From contig CM041199.1 of assembly GCA_023078555.1 (NCBI GenBank), positions 434,001-498,000 of the forward strand: DNA of 64,000 nucleotides. Direction: 5' to 3'. Every line of letters starts with the position of its first letter. The stretch's first letter is position 1. The translations under genes were made by a program, and so were the position numbers. This document shows positions 32,776 to 44,108 of the stretch, one piece after another. A model generated the notes under the pieces. The model made no database searches and was not told where the DNA came from. It saw nothing but the letters and a program-made list of their open reading frames with translations. Source of the stretch: Ulva prolifera. Taxonomy: Eukaryota; Chlorophyta; Ulvophyceae; Ulvales; Ulvaceae.

Positions 32776-35700
32776 CTACGCCAGCGACGCCTTGAAGAGC
32801 GCGGCCGGCCGCCGCGAGTACGGCCTGAAGCCTTCACCAAGGGCCTGCATGTAAAATACCGTTGTACTCATTGTGTGCAGGGGTATACATTCCCCCAATG
32901 TACAACCCTGCAACGAGTCAAAGCTACATGTACCAAGCTGCCGCACGATGTGTTGCAGGCCGACCGTGTGATACAGAGTCGCTGATGCACTAAGAATGGC
33001 ACGGATTCCAGGGACACACCTCACAGATTGCGGCCATCATGCCCTTCACATCGTCCGTGCCTGCCACCGCCGCAGCCTCTCTCAGCTCCGAGGACACCAC
33101 CTCATCGATCACTGCCCCCGCCCGCCTCATCGCCGTCTGGAAGCCGCTGCGATCCAGCCCTGCAGCGAGCCGTGGGAGGCCGCCTTGCAGCGCCTCCACC
33201 GCAGGAGCCAGCGCCGTGGCCACGTCGGCGGCGCTGCCGCCGCCACGCAGCGACGCCCGCGCCCCGCTCAGCTCTGCCACCGCCGACTCGGCCACGGCCC
33301 GGGCGGCCTCGGTGCTGCATGCATCTGCCACCGCGTTCACCTCGCGTAGCTCCGCGACGAGCATCTCCGCCACCGGCGGCGCCGCGTCGGCGGCGGCGGG
33401 GGCCGCGGCGTCCGCCGCGGCGCCTGACACCGCGCCCAACAGCGCCGGCAGATGCGCGGGGACAAAGCCGCTGAGGCTCGCGACGGCGGAGTGCCCAGCG
33501 TGTAGCGCGCCGCGCAGCATCCCCGGCGCCGCCGCCGCGGTCGCCGCGGCGACAAACCCGCCGAGGCTCGTGACCGCGGAGTGCCCGGCATGCAGCGCCG
33601 TGCTGCCGGCGTGCAGAGCACCGCGCAGCACGCGCGGCCCGGCGGCGGCGGTGGCCGCGGCGGCGCCGCCGGCGGCGGCCGCTTCGGTGGCCGCGTTGAC
33701 CGCGGCGATGGCGGCGGCGGCAACGGCGGCCTCTGCGGCGTCGGCGGGGGTGAGGGCCGGGGTGGCAATGAGGTCCTCCATGGCGGTGGCCAGGTAGCGG
33801 GATGAGGACGAGTACGCGCACAGGCGGGGCAGCCACTTCGCGGACAACACTTCGTCGTATGCATGGCACTTTGCAAGCAGCCGCCGTACGACCTTGACGT
33901 ACTCCTGCTCACAACCACCCCAGATCAAACCCTGAGCAGCGCGCACAACAGCGCCCCCATGACAAGTGCTAATTGTTTCTTTTCAGTAATGACTGCCGTC
34001 TGCTGCTGAGGTTGCAGGCGTCGGAAGCCCTGGCGCTGCGTGCGGTGGGTGGAGGAGGCAGCATCACGAAACAATCGCTGCCGGACGCCTCCATGCGATG
34101 CGGGCCTGCATGATCCGAGGGCGGCCTTTCAATTGCACACAGTCCGCGTTCATGGACACCCCAGCAGATCAGCCGCAGCACGCACCCGCAGAGCCGCCCC
34201 CAGCACCACCTGCACCATCAGCATGCGCGCCGTCGTTATCCCCAGCCACATGCAGCGCCCCAGCAGCTGCTGCAGCAGCGCATGCATGTGGACCGCCGTC
34301 TCGCTCGGCACCGTGTCCCGCAGCCACCCGGCCTCCTCCGCGGCCCCCCCGCCGTCCTCCGCCAGCAGCTCCCCCTCCCCCGGTGGCGCCCGCAGCCACT
34401 GTCCCTCGTCTGTGATCAGTGCGGCGCTGGCGGCGTCGGTCGCGGCGGCCGCCTCCGCGGCCCACCATGCATTACGCAGGTCCTCGTGCGAAAAGACGTG
34501 TGTGAGGAGGGAGCCGTGGAGCTGGCTGGGGGAGATGAGGGAGGGGTCATCTGGGAGGATGCAGCCAATGGATGGCAGCACCTGTAGCCACACACAGTTA
34601 TATATCATTCCGCTTAGATGATGCCTGGCACGTGAGGTGTGTTTCATGCATGCATGCATGCACAGATCATGTGGCTGCAACGCATATCTGCAAGGTCATA
34701 GCGTGTATGCGCACAGAATATGTGGTGTGATCTGTGTGTGCCGCAGCCGAGGTACGCGTAGCTGCACGCGCCCCTCGCATGTGGCACATTCCTCATCAAT
34801 CTGCCTGGGCGCATGACTTCATGGCAGAATGATGGAGAATTTGCACGTGCATAGCTGCAGCGCTGATGGTGGACACCCGCAACCCCAGCAGGCACCCTGA
34901 AGGCACCCTGAACACTCATGCCACCGTCGATTGCAGACTCGACGCTTGCCAGGCGGCGCCATAGCCGCAGCGCCTTGGCCGGACTCTCTCGTAGACACGG
35001 CCACACTCCTTGACACCATTCCCTCATCTCACAGCATCCTTCGGATAAGGTGAATGTGGCTGGAATGCAGTGAGGCTGTGCCCCACACACACTCCACACA
35101 TGCACTCCGGCAGTGGCATCGCTGGCCCAAGCGAGCATGCATTGGGGGCATGCATTCGGGCAATGCTAGGGGGGGCGCACCGAGCGCTCCCACGCCACGC
35201 ACGCATCAGCCAGGGGCACCCACTGCTCGGCCGGCAGCTGCGGCAGGCGCCGCTCCAGCAGCAGCTCGCACACGCCCGCATGCATGGAGCGTGAGACCTC
35301 GAGCACGACGGCGTAGCCGCGCTGCGGCACCGCGGCATCCAACGTCGCCTGCAGCCCCTCGACGGCCTCCGGCACGTTCTCCAGCGCCCGCATGGCCCCC
35401 TGCGCAGGCGCGGGCGCGTGTTGCGTGGTCACATGCGGAAACGTCGTTCACGCGATACGACTCGGTAGCGGGCTTGGGCCATGAGGCACGCGAACGCCTT
35501 GTAGCAACACCTCAGATACTATGGGAGATGTGCCATCACGCCACTGCAAGCCGTGTCTACTGACTGTACTACTGCGCAGGTTGAAAGGACATGCCCGACG
35601 TTCCTGCTAGTGTCACACACTGCTGCATGCTTGAGACTTGGCCACGGTGGCTGTGGCTGGCATGGATGCTGCTCCCGACTCAGAAACAAACCGAGTCGCG

Positions 35701-36090
35701 GACAAGATGGCGCACCTGGAACACCCACGCCGTTGCGTCTGGCCGGTCAAACACGCCGCCAGACAGAAACGTCTCCCGCAGGCCGCCGAGCTGCTCCTGC
35801 AGCAACTCCCGCACAGCCCACAGCTCCGGCGCGGCCCACGGGCCGGCCGCCGCGGCCGCCGCCGCGGGGTGGATGCCGCGCGCGGCCTGCAGCTGCAGCA
35901 GCGCCGCAAATGCGGCCTGCACGGCGGCGGCCGCGGCCTCGGGGGCGCCCTGGAAGCCACGCCACGCCGTCGCCGGCGCGCGCGCGGGGTCGTCAGGGTC
36001 GGCGAGCGGCGGCGTCGGCGGCCAGCTGCACTCCGCGAGGGCCGCCTGGAGGCACCCTGACCAGCGGCTGCGGATGTGGTGCCCTGACGC
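32776..36090 (-). CDS. RINT1/TIP20-family tethering protein (Dsl1/NRZ complex), N-terminus missing
   Basis: Exons 36090-35716, 35399-35181, 34581-34186, 33904-33020 and 32844-32776 join with phase-0 introns into 647 residues. Family features appear in order: CSWPP then GFQGAPEAAAAAVQAAFAALLQLQ, split as AFAALLQLQ; PELWAVRELLQEQL and the FLSGGVFDRPDATAWVF region typical of RINT1; helices around LERRLPQLP and HVFSHEDLRNAWW; and at the C-terminus DEVVSSEL, a MMAAICE segment, then FRPYSRRPAALFKASLA before the stop. RINT1/Tip20/MAG2 proteins tether Golgi-derived vesicles at the ER. The fourth exon is expanded with Ala-rich sequence and an internal repeat (LRGALHAG, HSAV.SL.GFV twice). The family usually has about 700-800 residues, so one or more 5' exons between about 36.1 and 37.6 kb were not found. 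Confidence 0.8.
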
Positions 36091-37354
36091 CTGCATGCCC
36101 GGGTCAGTCACCGCCGTTGTAGCCACGTCTGCAAGGGGCTACGGGAGTGGAGTTCCCTAGACCATCAGATGGAACGAGCTCGGGCCACTGGTTGGCGGAG
36201 CACCGAGGAATCGACCATGCACCGCAGCTGTGATTATACACGGACGGAGTCAGAGAGGCGGATTGCCCTTCAGGGACCATCCACCACACGAAAACAGGAA
36301 CACGGTGCACCCGAGGCACCCCCACAGACCATGAGGAACAGCGCCTGGACACCGCGGCACCGGTCGAGAGACTCAGGGCTCCGTACTGTGAGTTGTGGGT
36401 GGCTCAGCTGGCTCGGATGCGTATGAAAGGAAAGTAAGGTGGAGTGAATCTGTAGCTGCTTGGCTGCGTCCTGAAGAGGAAATCGACAACTCCTAATGAA
36501 CGGGACCACGTGGCGGGAAGTGAAATGAAGGAGAGCCACAGACCATGAGCTCTAGAGGATGTAGGCTCCATTTGGAGTGAACGGGACCGCATGCGAGGTG
36601 TGTGGCTGCGGCTGTTCAGTAGGATAGCAGCCAGTTGAATAGATTGACACCTCTGCTGGTGATGACTGTTCACGGGAGTCCCAGTGCGCAAGCAGCACGC
36701 CTTGATCAGCACGTATAGCAAAGTAAACCACATCTGGATTTACTGAGCCATATCCTGTAGAGGACATGGAGAGTACAGGGCAGTGTTGGGTCGCTTTACA
36801 GCATTTTCAGGGCTGCCACCCAAAAAATAGACCTGGATATTCGGGATTGTCCTGTGTGATCGGGCCCGGTGACCCAACACTGGTGCGGGGACGCCGTGCC
36901 CCGGGTTCGCATTGCCGCGTGTCCGCATCGACAGTCGGACTGCGGGTACCGTTTCCAAGGGTACTGTGGACACCTCATGCTGTGACTATGGGCCAGGTGT
37001 GGACTTAGTGAATGGCGCCGCGGGCGTTGACCCCTCCGCACCGCTGGAGGCTGCTCCCCATGTCTCATACAACAAGCCGGTATCGATACGGCAAGAACGA
37101 CCTGAAGGGATGCTGGTCAGAAGAGCCTGGCTTTGTTTTCGATTTCCTGGAACAATGCTGGCACAGACACGGGCCAAATGCTCAGCCGGTCGACAGCACT
37201 GCGCTAGCACTGAGCCTCGCAGGACAGAGACACCCCCAAAAGCACACTGATGAGATGAAGATGAAACGCAGCTACCCTCCCGCTACAACCAGATTGAGCA
37301 TGGCTTCGGACGGCAGTAGACTGAAGCAAGAGATGCGAGGAGGCATTGTTGCAC
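36091..37354. other. probable 5' part of RINT1-like gene, exons not resolved
   Basis: The missing N-terminal exons of the minus-strand RINT1-like gene should lie here, since the first identified exon begins with an acceptor rather than a start codon. No frame gave a convincing match. Base composition is lower in GC than the known exons. Confidence 0.3.
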
Positions 37355-37725
37355 AATGGTAGAGGCAGTCGCAGCAGGCGAGTGAAAACCGCTCGAGGTA
37401 GTACTGTTGCAAAATGACATAGCTTGAAGCAGCAGCAGGCATACCCGTGGACAACAGAAATGACTTCAGAAATAGACACTGTTTCAGATAAAAGTGTGCA
37501 ACATGACAGAGGCAGTAGCAGCAGTCAGCAGACGAGTGAAGAACGCTCGAGTCGTTACTGTTGAAATGGTCCAGAGGCAGCAGCAGCAGCAGCAGCAGGC
37601 GAGTGATGAATGCTAAACAGTTTATTGTTGCAGAATGGCAGAGGCAGCAGCTGGTAGCAGGCGAGTGATGAATGCTCGAAAGTTTATTGATGCAGGATGG
37701 CAGAGGCAGCAGCAGGCAGCAGGCA
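37355..37725. repeat. degenerate tandem repeat, about 60-65 bp period, CAG-rich
   Basis: About six imperfect units with the theme ATGGCAGAGGCAGCAGCAG, then GCGAGTGATGAATGCT and TTTATTGTTGCA. The right end overlaps the final codons and stop of the minus-strand gene ending at 37684. The last residues of that protein (CLLPAAASAILHQ) are therefore repeat-derived. Confidence 0.75.
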
Positions 37726-38672
37726 CACCTGCAGGCTCTCCTCGATGCTTGTGGCTGCTTGATTCAGTGCAGCATCCCTGACACGGCGGGAGCCATCCGG
37801 CAGCGAGAGCACCTCGTGAGCCTTCGCGCTGCTGCCCTCGCCAGCTGCAGCTGTGTCCTCAGGCATGGGGAGGCTCTGCCACACGGGCTCTGATGCAACG
37901 GCGGTGCGGAGGTGAGCGACGGCACGCGAAAGCAGCTTCGCTTCTGCTGGTGGGACGGTGGATGAGGGAGCAGATGCCTCTGCCTCCCGCTGGCGGTTGG
38001 CAGTGCGGACGGTCCTCTGCAGCTCGTCTGCTGCAGCTTGAGCGCCTTTCAGGGCTTTGACTGCACACGACTGAGAGATGAAGATGGCCCAGTGGGCGTG
38101 AAGTCGGCGGAGCTAGTGGTGGTTGACACGTTCATGCACATGTGGTGTGCTGGTTGTGTAGGATGGAGTGGATGGCCATGTGCCACACTGGAGTGCGTTG
38201 GAAGTGTCACCGATGGGTGGCTGCTCACCATACAGTCAGGTATGTTCGTTTGGTAGCAGTACCAGTGGACATGGAAGTGAACCTGGGCCGCTGGTCACAA
38301 GCAGTGCACAGCTACGAGACCTTGCATACTCCCAGGAGGGTCTATAAACGGGTGCGATGCTGTTTTGCAGGCCCTGCAACGAGTGGAGTATGTATCTGCC
38401 AGGGACAAGGTGCGACCACTTGTGCAGTGGGATTGCATACCTTGGTAATCTGCTACGTCCAGCCATCGCAGCTCGTGCATAACCTCTGTCAATTGAGCCA
38501 CATCGGAAGCTGTGTGCTTTTCAGACAGGTATGGAGCGCTCTGATTGAGCAGTGCTGAGCGCCATAAGTCACACTCTTGCTTGACCTCTTCCGAAGTAGG
38601 CCCGCGTGCCTCTTCCTCCACATGGCTAGAGTTGTCAGCTGGAGCTGGGCCGGTGCCTAAGAAATCCTCCAT
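37684..38672 (-). CDS. hypothetical protein, 202 aa, mostly helical
   Basis: Two exons, 38672-38441 and 38060-37684, are joined by a 380-bp intron with a GTATGC donor and a GTGTGCAG acceptor (phase 1). Translation starts MEDFLGTG at an ATG. The protein is acidic and charged (HVEEEAR, SEEVKQECDLWRSALL, DVAQLTEVMHEL). Exon 2 begins VKALKGAQAAADELQRTVR, is rich in Ala/Glu/Arg suggesting coiled coil, and ends in repeat-derived CLLPAAASAILHQ. No signal peptide or membrane segment. I do not recognise a family. It could be a subunit of a nuclear or cytoskeletal complex, but nothing specific supports this. Confidence 0.55.
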
Positions 38673-39100
38673 CGTCGCCCTTTGCTGTGGCGCGGCAGCG
38701 CTACAGTGGGAACATAGTCGACCGGAAACGCATGACAGCGTGCACACACGGCTGCCGAGAGCGAAGCAGATCAATCATGAAATCAAGTACCATGGAATGG
38801 TGCTAGCTTCTCGCATGTGCCTCGAGGGCGAACCACCTGATCCAGATGCTCGTGTCCCGGTCTCCCGCGGGAACCGATGCGTCGTGCCTCGTTGCATACT
38901 GGAGCAACCTGTTGGCAGCAAATACTAACATACACTGAATTGTCGCGAACAGACAAGAAAACTTTTGCGCAGTATCTTCCTTGTGCGTTGTTCATGTCAC
39001 GTGCAGCATGCTCAGTTTATGTCCGTGACACAGCAGACCTGCCTGTAAATTGGCCTCGATTGTGTTTGGTTCAGCGTTCATCAGTATAGGCCGTCAAGCC

Positions 39101-42100
39101 ATGCAGATCATCAGCGTGATCTTGCTGTTGATAGCTTGTTCCTTGTCTGATGTGATTGCTGCAAGCTTCAAGGATGCAGTGGGTGCTGAACAAGAGTGGA
39201 TCCAGGGCGTGCGCAGGCACCTTCACCAGTACCCAGAATTGTTGTACGAGGAGGAGAAAACATCTGAAATCATCCGAACATATCTGGACGAAATAGGCGT
39301 GTCGTACAAGTGCGAACAGCTGCATACCTGGTGTCCACATCTCCACCGCTACATGCTGGAGCACGGTCCAAGCGCGACAATTGCGTTCGCCTCGCCTGCA
39401 TCTACTTGCTGGGACCGTCTACTGCACAATGCTCATTCCATTGCGTGCGCGATTGCGCTGCGTACATGGTCCACACTTGGGTGGTGCAGGACTGCTGCAA
39501 ACCATGGAACATTGGAAGACTTACGCTGCAACTGTGTGCAGGCACCCCGTTGCCAAGACCGGAGTCGTGGCCACAATTGGGAAAGGCTCTCCAGTCGTAG
39601 CTCTTCGAGCGGACATCGACGCCTTGCCAGTTAAGGAACCTGAAGGCCTGTCCTTCCGCAGCAAGGTGACCTCAGATCTACGCCGCATCGCCAACATACC
39701 GCATTGACCTGCATGAAAGTCATGAGGCACTCACCAGAATAAGCATCAGATCTCACTGCGAGGTCTGTTCACACGGCCACGCTGCCAGTCAAGTTGCACC
39801 AGGACCACACACGCAGACGCTGAAGACTCTCAGAGTCTGGCCATGCTTTGCAGAACGATGGCAACATGCACGCCTGCGGCCACGACTCTCATATGGCCAT
39901 GCTCCTGGGCGCAGGCAAGGTGCTGAAGGCCAATGAAGCTGCCCTGAATGGCACAGTGCGCCTGATCTTCCAACCGGCGGAGGAGGGGGGAGCTGGAGCC
40001 CGGAAGATGATCGAGGAAGGTGCGCTCTGAACTTCTACTGCAGCTGCCACCAGCTATACACACAGCAGCTACCATTGCCTTGTGAATTGGCCTGCTGGAG
40101 CTTCGGTACTCACATTGAGGCCTGCTCAAGTGCCATCTGTTGGCGGCCGCTGCCCCGTATGTTCCAGCACTGCCGCGTTCGCCCTGTTCCATCCGATATT
40201 CGCGTCTGCGCCCAGCCACGCACACAGGAAACGTACTCATTCGTACTCTCGTGAGCTCCCCTTCAGCTGTCTCGCGCGTTTGCTTCATGCTTCACCGTGT
40301 GAAGCAGAAGTTGCAGTCCGCGGAGTCAGTCTTAGCTCCCTAGAGAGCTCGTACGTGAAGCAGCTGTGGACGCTGCCTGGGGCTCAGCAGAGAAGCGCCA
40401 CGCGTTATCGCCGCCTGGCCACACCACCGCGAGCACCTCCACATATCATACAACGCACCTCTATAGCTCACCGTGTCGAAGTGCCGTCACCGCACTTCCC
40501 GTTCACCACCGCCATGCCTCTCCTCAAAGCAATGTACCTGGGTGCTGTTGCCCTGCAAATCTCCATCAGCTTGTGCGCACGCCGTCTATGCCACACTCAA
40601 CATAGCGCAGCCTCGGCACTCTCCAGTCAAGGAGAGGCACAGACCTGTGCACGTCATCAGCCCACTACATTGCCAGTGCCATGCATGCCCGGAGCGGTGA
40701 CGGGGCAGGGCTCCTGCTCCCTGCACCCACCCCCGCCTGATCCCTTGCTCTCTTGTGCGGCATCGCTGTTCGTCACAGACTTGCACCTGAAATGGGTGAT
40801 CAAGGGTGTGTTTCCGGCATCACGGACGGCACAGGCGGCATCTTGTACGCAGCAGATTTGCATACAGATGTTCTTGACGAGACTAGAAGGAAACGGGTGA
40901 ACGATCGTGTGGTTCAGGTGTCATTGACGGCGTGGACGGCATCTTCGGCATCCACAACTGGCCCACGATGCCGATCGGCCGCGTCGGGGCGCGGGCCGGC
41001 ACTCTCATGGCGGGCTCCGCGGAGTTCTCGGTCACCATCGTCGGCCGCGGCGGCCACGCGGCGCTGCCTCAGGGCAACATCGACCCCATCATCCCGACCG
41101 CCGCCCTCGTCACCGCCTTCCAGGCACGCGCTCGCGCCTCCCCCCTCGCCCCCATGCCCCGCCGCTGCTGCACCTTGTTACTACTTGTGACCACTGACAG
41201 ATGGTGATGGCCACACTGCAGCGTGCAGGGCGTCTCATCTTGGAAACACGTGTAGCAATGCATGCATCTCGATTGATCATGGCAATGTCAAGCTGAAATG
41301 AATACACCACAGCAAAGACGTTCACATGAGTCCGGAAGAACATGGCTTTGGCCTCCGCCCCCTCCCCCCCTCTTGTTAGAATCCGCCAGCTTGGTATTAC
41401 TTTGCGCGACCAGATCCGTCCAAGCCTGGCTCCCCCCCCCACCCCTTGGGGGGCGCGTGGCCGCTGCCACCGCTGACTCATAGCTCCCACCGCTGTGCGC
41501 TGCAATACAGACGATCGTCTCTCGCGCGACGTCGCCGCTGGACTCCATCGTCGTCTCCGTGACGCAGCTCGCCGGCGGCGACGCCTTCAACGTCACGCCG
41601 GAGCGCGCCCGCCTCGGCGGCACGCTGCGCGCTTTGCTCCCGGCCACAATGGACGCGACGATCGAGCGTATGACCGCGATGGCGCACGGCGTCGCGGCCG
41701 CGCACGGCTGCTCCGCGGAGGTCACCTGGGGCGGCACCCGGCCGGTGTACCCTCCGACGGTCAACGATGCCGCAGCATGGGAGTTTGTGAAGGGAGTGGC
41801 TAAGGGGTGCGGACGCCCACCTGTCCATACATTCCCCGCCCTCATCCCATCACCGACGGCAGCATCACAGCGCGTGTTGCGTATGTGTCGCTGTTCCGAT
41901 TCCCCGCAAATGTGGAAATTACTTCAATGTGACAATCATACCACGCATGCGTGATGCCGTGTGAAATTGCAAATTTGGGAATAGCGTGAGAATGCATGCA
42001 TGTGCGGTGCAGGGTGGTCGGGGAGGGCAACGTGGAGGACATCGACCCGATCATGCCCGCGGAGGACTTTTCGTTCTTCCTGCAGAAGATCCCCGGCGCG

Positions 42101-42328
42101 TTTGTGTTTGTCGGCCACGGCGACGCCGCCGCCGGCTCCGGCGCCGCGCTGCACAACCCTGACTTCCACCTCAACGAGGCCATCCTGCCCCTCGGCGCGA
42201 CGCTCCTCGCCGACACCGCGGTCGCCTTCCTGAACCAAGGGGGGCTCCGCGACGGCGGCTGTGCGGCGGGCGGTGGCGGCTGCGGCTGCTCCGCGTGCGG
42301 GTCCGGGTCTGGCCGGGACGAGCTCTAG
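39101..42328 (+). CDS. M20D amidohydrolase, IAA-amino acid hydrolase (ILR1)-like, ER lumen
   Basis: Six exons (39101-39309, 39542-39665, 39854-40019, 40918-41123, 41511-41806, 42013-42328) give 438 residues, the usual length. An N-terminal signal peptide ([20 protein letters not shown]) precedes [14 protein letters not shown]. Metal and catalytic features: [21 protein letters not shown] (Cys and His ligands), IFQPAEEGG (Glu), GIHNWP, and the C-terminal [12 protein letters not shown] with LHNPDFH. The dimerisation/lid part contains RGGHAALPQ and GGDAFNV. The protein ends RDEL, an ER-retention signal comparable to the H/KDEL of plant auxin-conjugate hydrolases. Family members cleave amide-linked amino-acid conjugates; the true substrate here (auxin conjugate, hippurate-like or other) cannot be told. 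Intron 4 begins GCACGC after CAG, a GC-AG intron. Confidence 0.93.
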
Positions 42329-42660
42329 CCGGGCCCCTTGCGCCACAGACTTCCGTTGTGACGACAGAGGGTTGCCACAGTGCCGGGGGCACATGTGTGG
42401 GGGCTGATCTGTGGGTGGCGTAGGTGGTGTTCTGCCAGCCGCTGCTCGACCGCACCACCAGCAGCAGCTGGCAGGGGCGCGGGGTTCGGCAACGCGTGAT
42501 GGACCTGCGCTGTGGCAGCATGCGTGATGAGGCTAGGGTTGGGTGGGCTGTGCATGCAAAGAGGCCTGGGCCGCTGCTGCGTTGCCGGAGAAGGAGCGAT
42601 AGAGTCCGCGCGGGAGAACATCGCAGCCTGCCCTCCGCTGCGAGACAGCATGTGTGTCAG

Positions 42661-42825
42661 CTTCACCGAGCGTGTGCTGGGCGTGTGTGTCAGCTTCACA
42701 GAGCGTGTGCTGGGCGTGTGTGTCAGCTTCACAGAGCGTGTGCTGGGCGTGTGTGTCAGCTTCACAGAGCGTGTGCTGGGCGTGTGTGTCAGCTTCACCG
42801 AGCGTGTGCTGGGCGTGTGTGTCAG
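42661..42825. repeat. 33-bp minisatellite, 5 units
   Basis: Units start at 42661, 42694, 42727, 42760 and 42793. Outer units read CTTCACCGAG and the three inner ones CTTCACAGAG. As 33 is divisible by three, several frames remain open (one reads VSFTERVLGVC repeatedly). The array lies about 330 bp downstream of the amidohydrolase stop and is not considered coding. Confidence 0.95.
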
Positions 42826-44108
42826 CGTGCGTGGCCGGCGATCGCCCTGCAGCATGGGGAGCGAGCTGCGTATTTTTGCCACTCACGTTCTTCACAGGAG
42901 CATCTGTTGCAGAGTCCGCAGCCCAGGAATGCAGTGAAGGCCGAGCGGGAGGGTGAATTGGCTCGGCAGTGTGAGCCGTGTCCGCCGCGCTTGCGCCGTC
43001 TCAGGCGGGTGCCCAGCCCAACTGCTGGCTGTGGGCCGAAGTCTATCTGCCTATGATTATGCCGGTGCCTATGCATGTGCAGCTGGAAGTCGCCGGTCTT
43101 GCAGCTGAATAGATTTTCCTGTACCCTCGCGTGGCACTCTTGCAAAGCGCAACACATTGCTTGTGATGCAACACAAGGTCTTCAAGGTCTGCAATGCAAA
43201 GAAGGGGGGGGGGCTTTACATGGCGGACGACTGTCACACGGTAGAACGCCAGGACACTCATCACAAAATCTGGCAGCATAGCTGTCGAGGGATTTTGCAT
43301 GTGCAGCGGAGATGTTGTGGGTCGGCACTTGCCACAGAGGTGGCACCTTCCAGCCCGGGCAGATCATCTGCACGGCGGTGATGTGACACTGCTAGCATGT
43401 CGAATTCAGATCTGGAAGGACTGTGTAAGGAAGCTTGCAGGAATCGGTGTGTGGTGTGCATGTGGGCAAGCACGGGATGCAGACAGTAGGGATGATTGGA
43501 GATGTGGTCCGGGCTGCTGGCTGAACAGTGTACCTGGCTCTTGTGAATGCCATGCACTAGCCCATGGACGTTGCGGTTGCACCACACTCGCTGAAGCACG
43601 TGCCTGCCGTCCATCCAGCTCAGACCGCATTGATCTATGTGCACATGGCAAGACATGAGCATGCGCGCACACATCCAGCACACAGCAGTATGGGTCGTTT
43701 TGGCAGCGGTTTTACTGTCCAGTGTGGAAGTTGCAGAACTCGTCGCTGGCATCGGCTGACTGCAAACTTGTGAGCATTGTGACCACCGGCGACGCCTTGT
43801 TTGATCATGGTGATGCGCAGTGTGACAAGGACAGAACCTGCAACAGCCGATACTTTGCCACAACGAAGTGGTTGGCAGCTCATGGGCTCCCATGGATGCT
43901 CCAACGGCTCCCCACGTCAAGAATGCCAACACTGATGTTGGCATCTTCGCCCTTGAGATCTGATGCTAGCCCAGTAAACATGCTTGCCGAAGTGAGCCCA
44001 TCAAGTTGACAGGATTTGATCAGAGTAGCTGCAAGCCGGAGGTCTAGTGTAGACATCGTGTTGACGCATCAGACCGGCCAGTGAGAGCTCGGCCGGTTCG
44101 CTGCGACC
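42826..44108. other. intergenic, no gene seen
   Basis: Between the amidohydrolase 3' region and the transporter start. The frames present are His/Cys-rich artefacts of ATGCATGTG-rich sequence. A G10 run lies at 43204-43213. Confidence 0.5.

Noticed and set aside
33039-33797. 252-codon plus-strand frame
   Set aside because: Exactly antisense to the Ala-rich exon of the RINT1-like gene; openness is a consequence of GC-rich codons.
34900-35020. Possible extra RINT1 exon (LRLWRRLASVESAIDGG)
   Set aside because: Flanking exons already join phase 0 without it, and no acceptor/donor pair keeps phase; left as intron.
42661-42825. CRISPR-like array
   Set aside because: Units are contiguous without unique spacers and the genome is eukaryotic.
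42512-42937. Frame encoding repeated VSFTERVLGVC
   Set aside because: Produced by a 33-bp minisatellite; the units keep frames open on both strands.
43261-43944. 227-codon minus-strand frame between amidohydrolase and transporter
   Set aside because: Extremely Cys/His/Ser-rich, no domain, no start context, and composition explained by ATGCATGTG-type repeats; the plus strand is equally open.
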